Of a DNA stretch of 11,895 nt, positions 1 through 6,218 are shown piece after piece; position 1 is the first letter of the stretch, and every line of letters starts with the position of its first letter. A model generated the notes under the pieces. That model saw only the letters and a program-made list of their open reading frames with translations, was not told the origin of the DNA and searched no databases. Location: positions 1 to 11,895 of the forward strand of contig USJW01000137.1 of the NCBI GenBank assembly GCA_900555045.1, read 5' to 3'. Origin of the DNA: an uncultured Clostridium sp. (GTDB taxonomy: Bacteria > Bacillota > Clostridia > Lachnospirales > Lachnospiraceae). Position numbers and translations under genes: made by a program.

Positions 1-1
1 T

Positions 2-496
2 ACCCCTGCCCCCCCAACCTCCACCCCACCCGTCATCACCGAGGCCAAGGACGACTTCATTCTGGGCGATCCCATGGAGTTAGAGCGCCTGGAGGAGGAA
101 GAGCGGGAGAACACCCAGCCTCAGCAGCTGTGGGAGGGCCTGCGCAGGCGCTACCCCAAAATCCAGGCCTTCGACTGCAACGGCACCTGCGAGATCCTGA
201 CGATCAAGCCCCAGGACATCGGCCTCCTTCCGAGAGAGACCTGGACCTACGGAAACAACAGCTTTCTGCTGCACGGCTACTACAATTACCGCTACCTGAT
301 CCTGGCGAAGGTGGATAACGCAGGTTCTGCGGGCAGCCGCTACCTGTTGGGCGTGCCCGGAAACTACTACAGCAACGAAAAATACATGGCATCCATGTTC
401 GGCTTCCCCCACTTTGTGCTGGCGAAGCGGCAGCCCACCGGAAACGGTCGGTTCGGCTACTGGTACACGGACATCAAGCTGGAAAACCTCAACTGA
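2..496 (+). CDS. Partial CDS: C-terminal part of a proline-rich protein with a DUF6128-like domain
   Basis: The frame is open from the left edge, so this is the 3' end of a longer gene; the ATG at 74 is probably internal. The first ~10 visible residues are almost all Pro and Thr, a low-complexity linker. An acidic stretch (LERLEEEEREN) follows, then a compact domain of about 110 residues rich in aromatic residues and glycine, with the motifs FLLHGYYNYRYLIL, YLLGVPGNYYSNEKYMA, MFGFPHF and FGYWYTDI. That pattern resembles the C-terminal domain I know as DUF6128 in Lachnospiraceae proteins; this is from memory and could not be searched. The function of that domain is unknown. No membrane segment is visible in this part. 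The gene ends 4 bp before a strong hairpin terminator shared with the convergent gene at 578-1276. Confidence 0.75.
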   Translation, partial: TPAPPTSTPPVITEAKDDFILGDPMELERLEEEERENTQPQQLWEGLRRRYPKIQAFDCNGTCEILTIKPQDIGLLPRETWTYGNNSFLLHGYYNYRYLILAKVDNAGSAGSRYLLGVPGNYYSNEKYMASMFGFPHFVLAKRQPTGNGRFGYWYTDIKLENLN

Positions 497-497
497 T

Positions 498-564
498 AAA
501 AAAGCCGGATCCAGGCGCCGGGGGAAGTCCCGTAAAACTTCCCCTGCGCCAAAATCCGGCTTTT
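498..564. terminator. Bidirectional rho-independent terminator between convergent genes
   Basis: A long hairpin lies between two convergent stop codons. The outer stem pairs GCCGGAT (504-510) with ATCCGGC (554-560). Inside it GGCGC (514-518) pairs with GCGCC (546-550), and GGGGAAGT (521-528) with ACTTCCCC (537-544). An A-run (498-503) precedes it and TTTT (561-564) follows, so it can end transcripts from both directions. Confidence 0.85.
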
Positions 565-577
565 CCTATCAACCAAT

Positions 578-1276
578 TTAGTAATCAATCCCCCGCAGCG
601 CCACACTCCCCACATAGGGCCGCACAAGCGCCGCGAATCCCTCCAGCTCTTCCCTTGAAAACGCGGAGAAAACCCCAGGCTCCAAAACCTCCCCGGCCTC
701 CGTAAAGCTCTGCAGGAAATACCGCTCACATCCCTCAATCCACGGCCCGATTTCTTTGAAATCCTCCTCCGTGTGCAGCCCCTTCACCACCGTCGTGCGC
801 AGCTCGTAGGGCACTGAGCCATGGATCAGGAACTGGATGCTCTCGTCAATCCGTTCCATCGTGAGTCCGTCCACCCCCGCCACCTCGCGGTAGTGGTTTC
901 TCGCCGCCTTGATGTCCATGGCCACGCAGTCCAGCAGTCCTTTTTGGCACAGCCCCTTTAAAATCTCCGGCCGGTACCCGTTGGTGTCCAGCTTCACCAT
1001 CAGTCCCAGCTCCCGCACCTTATAGATAAAGTCCTCCAGATCTCCCTGGAGCGTCGGCTCCCCGCCGGTGATGCACACGCCCTCCAGGATTCCCCTGCGC
1101 TTGCGCAGAAAGCTCAGCACCTCCTCGTCGCTGTACGCTACCTCGGCCGACCCGGCGAGCAGCCCGCTGTTGTGGCAGAACGGGCAGCGAAAATTGCACC
1201 CCCCGGTAAAAATGGTGGCCGCCACATGGCCCGGGAAGTCCAGCAGTGTCGTTTTCTGTAGTCCGCAAATTTTCAT
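578..1276 (-). CDS. nrdG: Anaerobic ribonucleotide reductase activating protein, NrdG2-type radical SAM enzyme
   Basis: A 232-residue radical SAM protein. Residues 24-36 contain the [4Fe-4S] cluster motif CNFRCPFC, with C27, C31 and C34 in the CxxxCxxC spacing. GGEPT (71-75) binds SAM, and LDTNG (96-100) and MDIKA (120-124) are typical later motifs. The N-terminus (MKICGLQKTTLLDFPG) is characteristic of the NrdG2 family, which is thought to make the glycyl radical of class III ribonucleotide reductase NrdD. NrdD is not in the window, so the partner is inferred; a pyruvate-formate-lyase-type activase is the main alternative. I chose the ATG at 1276, not the in-frame TTG at 1309, because GGAG (complement of 1283-1286) sits 6 nt upstream and the protein then starts where the family does. 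It is divergent from tadA and convergent with the DUF6128-like gene. Confidence 0.88.
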   Translation of the reverse strand: MKICGLQKTTLLDFPGHVAATIFTGGCNFRCPFCHNSGLLAGSAEVAYSDEEVLSFLRKRRGILEGVCITGGEPTLQGDLEDFIYKVRELGLMVKLDTNGYRPEILKGLCQKGLLDCVAMDIKAARNHYREVAGVDGLTMERIDESIQFLIHGSVPYELRTTVVKGLHTEEDFKEIGPWIEGCERYFLQSFTEAGEVLEPGVFSAFSREELEGFAALVRPYVGSVALRGIDY

Positions 1277-1302
1277 TTTCCGCTCCGATCCGGGTATACT
1301 TC

Positions 1303-1331
1303 TTTTCAATCCCGCAAAATTTTTATATAAT
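1303..1331 (+). promoter_or_regulatory. Predicted sigma-A promoter for tadA
   Basis: -35 TTTTCA (1303-1308), a 17-bp spacer and a perfect -10 TATAAT (1326-1331) put the start site near 1338 and give a leader of about 54 nt before the tadA ATG. The -10 box lies 5 bp from that of the opposing promoter, so only one polymerase could bind at a time. Confidence 0.5.
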
Positions 1332-1336
1332 GTTAG

Positions 1337-1365
1337 AGTATATCACAACCATCCGCTCCCGACAA
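1337..1365 (-). promoter_or_regulatory. Predicted sigma-A promoter for the nrdG-type gene
   Basis: On the minus strand, -35 TTGTCG (1365-1360) and -10 TATACT (1342-1337) are separated by 17 bp. The expected start site is near 1330, giving a leader of about 54 nt. It overlaps the rightward tadA promoter. Prediction from consensus only. Confidence 0.5.
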
Positions 1366-1391
1366 GGCGGATCAACCACAGAGGAAATGCC

Positions 1392-1880
1392 ATGACAACC
1401 GACGAACGTTATATGAAAGAGGCCATACGCCAGGCCAAAAAGGCGTCCGCCCTGGGCGAGGTGCCCATCGGCTGCACCATCGTCTACGAAGATAAAATTA
1501 TTGCCAGGGGATACAACCGCCGCATGGTGGACAAGAACGTCCTGTCCCACGCGGAGATCATTGCCATCCGCAAGGCCTGTAAAAAAATGGAAGACTGGCG
1601 CCTGGAGGATTGCACCATGTACGTGACCCTGGAGCCCTGCCCCATGTGCGCCGGGGCCATCGTCCAGGCCCGGATCCCCACCGTGGTGATCGGCTGCATG
1701 AACCCCAAAGCGGGCTGCGCCGGATCGGTCCTTGACATGCTCCACGAGGACGGCTTCAACCACCAGGTGGACACGCGCATCGGCGTCCTGGAGGAGGAGT
1801 GCTCCCAGATGATGAAAGACTTTTTTAAGGCCCTGCGCTTAAAAAAACCAAAAAAGAAAAAGGGGGAGCAGCCCCAGTGA
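1392..1880 (+). CDS. tadA: tRNA-specific adenosine deaminase TadA
   Basis: A 162-residue zinc deaminase that converts A34 to inosine in the anticodon of tRNA-Arg(ACG). The active site is intact: HAE at 53-55 supplies the zinc ligand H53 and the proton shuttle E55, and PCPMC (82-86) supplies C83 and C86. GEVPIGC and the C-terminal FFKALR segment also fit TadA. The frame is open upstream to 1068, but the ATG at 1392 is preferred because GAGG (1381-1384) lies 7 nt before it and the protein then begins as TadA proteins usually do. The tail is lysine-rich (KKPKKKKGEQPQ), encoded by A7, A6 and A5 runs that form -1 slippery heptamers (see the entry at 1841-1875). The stop overlaps the GTG of the next gene (GTGA). 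Upstream of the SRP RNA and dnaX is its usual Firmicute position. Confidence 0.95.
   Translation: MTTDERYMKEAIRQAKKASALGEVPIGCTIVYEDKIIARGYNRRMVDKNVLSHAEIIAIRKACKKMEDWRLEDCTMYVTLEPCPMCAGAIVQARIPTVVIGCMNPKAGCAGSVLDMLHEDGFNHQVDTRIGVLEEECSQMMKDFFKALRLKKPKKKKGEQPQ
1841..1875 (+). other. Candidate -1 frameshift (slippery) site with hairpin at the tadA 3' end
   Basis: Two heptamers are in the correct zero-frame phase: A AAA AAA at 1841-1847 and A AAA AAG at 1850-1856, the latter being the motif used in E. coli dnaX. Five bases downstream a small hairpin can form: GGGG (1862-1865), a 6-nt loop, CCCC (1872-1875). The -1 frame has no stop before the downstream gene's start at 1877, so slippage would give a TadA-reductase fusion. 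The hairpin also covers the ribosome binding site of the downstream gene (AGGGGGAG, 1861-1868). The motifs are seen directly; their use is inference. Confidence 0.3.
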
Positions 1881-2773
1881 AAACCATCCTGATCACCGGC
1901 GCAAGCGGCTTTTTGGGCTTCCGCCTGTACCGCCATTTTTCATCCCCGGCCCTGGCGGGCCGGTACCGTGTGATCCCGGTCCAGGGCCATGCCCCCGACA
2001 TCTGCGACCGTGAAGCGCTCATGCGCTATTTTGCTGTGGTCCGGCCCGACTGTGTGATCCACTGCGCCGCGGTCTCGGACACCGGCCGCTGCGAGCGGGA
2101 GCCGGAAAAGTCATATGCCGTCAACGTGCGCGGCGCTGAGAACGTGGCCGCGGCCTGCCGCGCTGTGGGCGCTAAGTTTCTTTTCTGCAGCTCCGACCAA
2201 GTCTACTTTGGCGCATGCAGCCCCCACCCCGGGGACCTGTCCCCGCACCGGGAGACCGAGACACTAAATCCCGCTGGCGTCTACGGCCGCCAGAAACTTA
2301 AAGCCGAGTCCCTCTGTGCGGCCGCATGCCCGGACACCGTCAGCCTGCGCCTCAGCTGGATGTACGACACCGGCGAGCCGGGCCCGGAGAAGCACGGGGA
2401 TCTCTACACCACACTGAAAAAATTTGTCGACGCTCATGAACCCGGCGCGCATCTCTCGTTCCCCGTCCATGATTACCGCTCCATCACCCACGCTGCGGAC
2501 GTGGCGCGGCAGATGGAGGCGGCCATGGAGCTTCCGCCCGGCGTCTACAATTTCGCCGCGCCGGGCGGGAAAAGCGCCTTTGAGATAGCCAGGGAGTTTT
2601 TGCTGCGGATGGGCTGCCCGGAGGCGGCAGAGCGGCTGAGACCCGATTTTAAGCGTTTCGCGGACGCGCCCCGCAACATGCGCATGGACACGGAAAAGGC
2701 CGCAAAGTATGGAATCCATTTTCCGGAAACGCTGGAGGGCTTTTGCCGTGCGCTTTATGCAGCGGCCCCTTGA
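1877..2773 (+). CDS. RmlD-like NAD(P)-dependent sugar-nucleotide reductase/epimerase (extended SDR)
   Basis: A 298-residue extended short-chain dehydrogenase/reductase. The N-terminus is a Rossmann fold with TGASGFLG (7-14). CVIHCAA (59-65) and FCSSDQVYFG (103-112) are strand motifs typical of the dTDP-4-dehydrorhamnose reductase (RmlD) family. The catalytic YxxxK is Y136 and K140 (GVYGRQK). VHDYRSITHAADVA (197-210) matches the region where family members contact substrate, and VYNFAAPGG follows. The length matches RmlD. The start is GTG at 1877, 8 nt after AGGGGGAG, overlapping the tadA stop by 4 bp, so translational coupling is likely. No rhamnose-pathway genes (rmlA, rmlB, rmlC) lie nearby, so the substrate is unknown; a sugar-nucleotide role is a family inference. 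The last codon overlaps the SRP RNA promoter. Confidence 0.85.
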   Translation: MKTILITGASGFLGFRLYRHFSSPALAGRYRVIPVQGHAPDICDREALMRYFAVVRPDCVIHCAAVSDTGRCEREPEKSYAVNVRGAENVAAACRAVGAKFLFCSSDQVYFGACSPHPGDLSPHRETETLNPAGVYGRQKLKAESLCAAACPDTVSLRLSWMYDTGEPGPEKHGDLYTTLKKFVDAHEPGAHLSFPVHDYRSITHAADVARQMEAAMELPPGVYNFAAPGGKSAFEIAREFLLRMGCPEAAERLRPDFKRFADAPRNMRMDTEKAAKYGIHFPETLEGFCRALYAAAP

Positions 2774-2798
2774 CAAATCCCACGCTAAAGGGTATACT
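2770..2798 (+). promoter_or_regulatory. Strong sigma-A promoter of the SRP RNA gene
   Basis: A perfect -35 TTGACA (2770-2775), a 17-bp spacer and -10 TATACT (2793-2798) predict a start near 2805, about 50 nt before the mature SRP RNA. The -35 box contains the TGA stop codon (2771-2773) of the upstream reductase gene. Confidence 0.85.
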
Positions 2799-2854
2799 TA
2801 ACAGGCAAATCAGCGAGCAATTCGCGGATGCAACCCAAGATTGTCATAAAGTTT

Positions 2855-3116
2855 CCACGCAGCCGGGGAGATAGCGGTGCCCTGTACCTGCAATCCGCTC
2901 TAGCAGGGGTGATACCTCGCCCCGGACAACTTACTGCGGGGCTGCCTTGTGAAAGTGGTGTTGAAGTTTGGGTCTTACGCAATGGGAATCTGTGAACCGT
3001 GTCAGGGCAGGAATGCAGCAGCACTAAGCGGAACCTCCCATGTGCCGTAAGGCAGCCTGGACGGAGCTAACTACATGAGTAACGCCCGTGGTAACTGTAC
3101 AAAGCGAGGTGCGTGG
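2855..3116 (+). ncRNA. ffs: Signal recognition particle RNA, long Bacillus type with Alu domain (scRNA)
   Basis: This is the RNA core of the signal recognition particle, which binds Ffh and targets membrane proteins to the translocon. The Alu-domain segment at about 2865-2910 (AGCGGTGCCCTGTACCTGCA, then ATCCGCTCTAGCAGGG) closely matches B. subtilis scRNA as I remember it. The S domain has GTGGTGTTGAAGTTTGGGTC followed by the helix 8 tip. There the GGAA tetraloop is closed by GCA/TGC, where the common form has TCC/GGA; all three pairs are preserved, which is strong covariation support. The ends pair as CCACGC (2855-2860) with GCGTGG (3111-3116), giving about 262 nt, close to the ~270 nt of B. 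subtilis. The predicted precursor runs from about 2805 to 3184, so both ends need trimming. Exact mature ends are inferred. Confidence 0.93.
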
Positions 3117-3125
3117 ATTTAAAAT

Positions 3126-3184
3126 AATATGGACATGGATCTGGTGGGAACCCGTTTTCCGTCAAATCCATGTCCATATTTTTT
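3126..3184 (+). terminator. Rho-independent terminator of the SRP RNA transcript
   Basis: A perfect 15-bp inverted repeat (3126-3140 with 3166-3180, core GGACATGGAT) encloses a 25-nt loop and ends in a T-run (3179-3184). It lies 10 bp past the mature SRP RNA end and separates it from the pfkA promoters. Confidence 0.88.
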
Positions 3185-3186
3185 GC

Positions 3187-3232
3187 TTGCCCCGGCACAG
3201 TCTTTGCGGTATAATTACAAAATGGGTATAAT
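3187..3232 (+). promoter_or_regulatory. Two tandem sigma-A promoters for the pfkA-dnaX operon
   Basis: Two perfect TATAAT boxes lie 17 bp apart, at 3210-3215 and 3227-3232. The first has -35 TTGCCC (3187-3192) and the second the weaker TTGCGG (3204-3209), each with a 17-bp spacer. Expected starts are near 3222 and 3239, leaving a leader of 90-108 nt. That leader holds a CCGGG/CCCGG hairpin (3273-3285) flanked by GTAA/TTAC. Confidence 0.65.
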
Positions 3233-3329
3233 AGAACCATTAACAGGATACGTTAAAAGTTGAGGTAATGAACCGGGTATCCCGGCGCGTTACAAAGCGA
3301 AGAGTCCCACAGAGAAAGGAAGCGCGTGT

Positions 3330-4409
3330 ATGAGAAGAATAGGAATGCTTACCAGCGGCGGAGACTGCCAGGCGTTGAACGCAACGATGCGGGGCGTGGC
3401 CAAATCACTTTACAACATGTTTGACGACGTGGAAATCATCGGCTTCGAGGACGGCTACAAGGGCCTTATGTACGCCGACTACAAGATTATGCAGTCCTCC
3501 GATTTCTCCGGCATCCTGACCGAGGGCGGCACAATTCTCGGCACATCCAGACAGCCCTTCAAGCTTATGCGCACTCCGGACGAGAACGGCCTGGACAAAG
3601 TGGAGTCTATGAAGCATACCTACAGAAAACTGAAATTAAACTGCCTTGTGGTTCTGGGCGGAAACGGAAGCCAGAAGACGGCCAACCTCTTAAGCGAGGA
3701 GGGGTTAAATGTGGTTTCCCTGCCGAAAACCATTGACAACGACCTGTGGGGAACCGACATGACCTTCGGTTTCCAGAGCGCCGTGGATATTGCGACAAAC
3801 GCCATCGACTGCATCCACACAACGGCCGCCTCCCACCGCCGCGTGTTCATCGTGGAGGTGATGGGGCACAAGGTGGGATGGCTTACCCTGCACGCCGGTC
3901 TGGCCGGCGGGGCTGATATCATTCTTCTCCCTGAGATTCCCTACGACATCAATGTGGTCTGCGACGCCATCACCAAGCGCTCCAAGGCCGGGAAACATTT
4001 CTCCATCCTGGCAGTGGCCGAGGGCGCCATCTCCAAGGAGGAGGCCAGCATGTCCAAGAAGGAGTTGAAGGCGAAGAAAAAGAACGGCATGGTTTACCCG
4101 TCCGTGGCCTACGAGATCGGCGCCAGGATCACCGAGGTGACCGGCAGCGAGGTCCGCGTGACCGTGCCCGGACACACCCAGAGGGGCGGAGAGCCCTGCG
4201 CCTACGACCGCGTTCTCTCCACCAGGCTGGGAGCGGCCGCAGCCAGGCTGATCGCCGACGGCGAGTTCGGCTACATGGTTGCGCTAAAGAACAACGAGAT
4301 TACCAAGGTGCCCTTATCCGAGGTGGCCGGCCGGTTAAAGACCGTGGATCCCAACTGTTCCATGATCCGGGAGGCCAAGATGGTGGGCATCTGTTTCGGA
4401 GACGAATAA
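3330..4409 (+). CDS. pfkA: 6-phosphofructokinase, probably ATP-dependent with a mixed signature
   Basis: A 359-residue PFK that phosphorylates fructose 6-phosphate to the 1,6-bisphosphate in glycolysis (cytoplasm). Motifs in order: TSGGDCQALN (8-17) of the phosphate-donor loop, GGNGS (110-114), the catalytic PKTIDND (132-138) with base D136, MGHKVGWLT (178-186), and the substrate-binding PGHTQRGG (280-287). Gly113 occupies the position (104 in E. coli PfkA) where ATP enzymes have Gly and PPi enzymes Asp. Lys133 occupies position 124, where classic ATP enzymes have Gly and PPi enzymes Lys. This G/K pair is known in a separate clade that includes ATP enzymes. Asn112 replaces the usual Asp (E. 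coli D103). AAGGAAG (3316-3322) lies 7 nt before the ATG. dnaX follows after 26 bp with no terminator, so the two are probably co-transcribed. Confidence 0.93.
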   Translation: MRRIGMLTSGGDCQALNATMRGVAKSLYNMFDDVEIIGFEDGYKGLMYADYKIMQSSDFSGILTEGGTILGTSRQPFKLMRTPDENGLDKVESMKHTYRKLKLNCLVVLGGNGSQKTANLLSEEGLNVVSLPKTIDNDLWGTDMTFGFQSAVDIATNAIDCIHTTAASHRRVFIVEVMGHKVGWLTLHAGLAGGADIILLPEIPYDINVVCDAITKRSKAGKHFSILAVAEGAISKEEASMSKKELKAKKKNGMVYPSVAYEIGARITEVTGSEVRVTVPGHTQRGGEPCAYDRVLSTRLGAAAARLIADGEFGYMVALKNNEITKVPLSEVAGRLKTVDPNCSMIREAKMVGICFGDE

Positions 4410-4435
4410 ATTAAAGACAGCAAGGAGCGACTCAC

Positions 4436-6109
4436 ATGTCATACACGGCGCTATACCGAAAATGGCGACCCGTCTCGTTTGAGGACGTAAAGGGCCAGGA
4501 CCCAATCGTACAGACATTAAAAAATCAGATCACGTCGGGACGCATCGGCCACGCCTATCTGTTCTGCGGAACCCGCGGAACCGGAAAGACCAGTATCGCA
4601 AAGATATTTGCCCGGGCCGTCAACTGTGAAAATCCGGTGGACGGAAGCCCCTGCAACGAATGTCCCACATGTAAGGCCATCTCCTCAGGCGCGTCCATGA
4701 ACGTGGTGGAGATCGACGCGGCCTCCAACAACGGCGTGGAGAACATCCGGGACATCCGCGACCAGGTCCAGTATCCGCCCACCCAGGGCAGATACCGGGT
4801 GTACATCATCGACGAGGTGCACATGCTGTCCATCGGCGCCTTCAACGCTCTGTTAAAGACCTTGGAGGAACCGCCGTCCTACGTAATTTTTATACTGGCG
4901 ACCACGGAAGTTCACAAAATTCCGATTACCATACTGTCGCGGTGCCAGCGCTACGATTTCAAGCGAATCGCGCTGGAGACCATCGCCGACCGCCTGCGGG
5001 AGCTGACCCAGGCGGAAAATATCCAGGTGGAGGACCGGGCGCTTCTGTATGTGGCGAAGGCCGCGGACGGATCCCTGCGAGACGCCCTAAGCCTTTTGGA
5101 CCAGTGTGTGGCCTTCCACTTCGGCAAGCTTCTGACCTACGACAACGTGCTGGAGGTCCTGGGCGCTGTCGATTCCGGCGTGTTCAGCCAGATGTTTAAC
5201 GCCGTCATCGACGGGAGGACGAGAGACTGTATCCTGAAGCTGGAGGAACTGGTGATCCAGGGCCGGGAGCTGGGACAGTTTGTCACGGATTTTATCTGGT
5301 ACCTGCGCAATCTGCTGCTGCTCCAGAGCGCGGATGACGCGGAGGGCCTTTTAGACATGTCCACGGACAATTTAAAGCAGCTGCAGGAGGATGCCGGGAA
5401 GGCGGACGGCGAGAAGCTGATGCGCTATATCCGGGTTTTCTCCGAGCTCTCAAACCAGCTGCGCTATGCCACCCAGAAGCGCGTGCTGGTGGAGGTGGCG
5501 CTCATCAAGCTCACCAAGCCGTCCATGGAGGCCAATCTGGACTCCGTTCTGGAGCGCTTAAGCCAGCTGGAAATTCAGGTGGAGGACTTGGAGGCGCGCC
5601 CGGCGCTTCCCGCAGGCGCGTCGGCTTACGCGGTGGCTCCGGCGGTCTCTGCAGATGGCCAGGTTCCGGCCGGACAGACGGCCGCGGCGGTTGCCCCCGG
5701 CGCAGGCCTTGCGGCTGCGGGATCTGCCGCCCAGGCGGTTGCAGCCGAGCCGGCTCAGACCGTGACTCTCCCCAAGGCGCAGCTGGAGGACTTAAAGCTG
5801 GTGCGCAACGAGTGGGGAAAGATCGTGCGCAGCGTGGGCGGAGGCGCCAGGGCTTATCTGCGGGACACCGTGGTGGAGCCCGGAGGCGACAGCTGTCTGA
5901 CCATTGTATTTATGGATCCCATGAGTTATGATATGGGAAAGCGTCCCACGGTCATCGGCCAGCTGGAACAGCAGGTCCAGGAAAAGTACGGCCGTTCTCT
6001 CTATTTTAAAACCCGCCTTGCGGGCCGGGGAGAGCGCCTGAACACCATCTACGTGACCGAGGAGGAGCTGGAGGACAAAATTCATATGGACATTACATAT
6101 GAAGACTGA
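4436..6109 (+). CDS. dnaX: DNA polymerase III subunit gamma/tau (clamp loader)
   Basis: A 557-residue clamp-loader ATPase that helps load the beta sliding clamp and ties polymerase to helicase. The AAA+ module is complete: Walker A GTRGTGKTS (45-53), a four-cysteine zinc module (C64, C73, C76, C79), Walker B with DEVH (126-129), sensor 1 ATT (155-157), arginine finger SRC (168-170), and sensor 2 within GSLRDALSLLDQ (212-223). The collar domain runs to about residue 370. An Ala/Pro-rich, probably disordered linker covers about 390-445, then a C-terminal tau domain ends acidic (EEELEDKIHMDITYED). AAGGAG (4422-4427) lies 8 nt before the ATG. No slippery heptamer was seen near the linker, so a frameshifted short gamma form like that of E. 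coli is not supported. It lies between pfkA and ybaB. Confidence 0.97.
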   Translation: MSYTALYRKWRPVSFEDVKGQDPIVQTLKNQITSGRIGHAYLFCGTRGTGKTSIAKIFARAVNCENPVDGSPCNECPTCKAISSGASMNVVEIDAASNNGVENIRDIRDQVQYPPTQGRYRVYIIDEVHMLSIGAFNALLKTLEEPPSYVIFILATTEVHKIPITILSRCQRYDFKRIALETIADRLRELTQAENIQVEDRALLYVAKAADGSLRDALSLLDQCVAFHFGKLLTYDNVLEVLGAVDSGVFSQMFNAVIDGRTRDCILKLEELVIQGRELGQFVTDFIWYLRNLLLLQSADDAEGLLDMSTDNLKQLQEDAGKADGEKLMRYIRVFSELSNQLRYATQKRVLVEVALIKLTKPSMEANLDSVLERLSQLEIQVEDLEARPALPAGASAYAVAPAVSADGQVPAGQTAAAVAPGAGLAAAGSAAQAVAAEPAQTVTLPKAQLEDLKLVRNEWGKIVRSVGGGARAYLRDTVVEPGGDSCLTIVFMDPMSYDMGKRPTVIGQLEQQVQEKYGRSLYFKTRLAGRGERLNTIYVTEEELEDKIHMDITYED

Positions 6110-6218
6110 TTTCAGGTTATGTTGGAGCAATCCACAGAATATACAAACATTAAGACTATCATAAAAGCGGCGGCGCCGGGAAGGCGAGAGCTGCGAAACA
6201 ACAGGAGGAACAAACACC

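Noticed and set aside
1068..1391. Upstream extension of the tadA frame
   Set aside because: It overlaps the nrdG-type gene antisense and runs through the promoter region; the ATG at 1392 has a good ribosome site and matches family length.
2785..3024. Minus-strand frame of 79 codons within 2785-3024
   Set aside because: It lies over the SRP RNA, whose sequence and pairing are diagnostic.
2805..3120. Structured RNA first considered as a riboswitch for pfkA
   Set aside because: The Alu and helix 8 motifs identify it as SRP RNA, and it has its own terminator before the pfkA promoters.
4519..4525. A AAA AAT slippery heptamer early in dnaX (codons 28-30)
   Set aside because: It lies at the N-terminus, far from where a gamma form would be made, and shows no evident stimulatory hairpin; no heptamer was seen near the tau linker.
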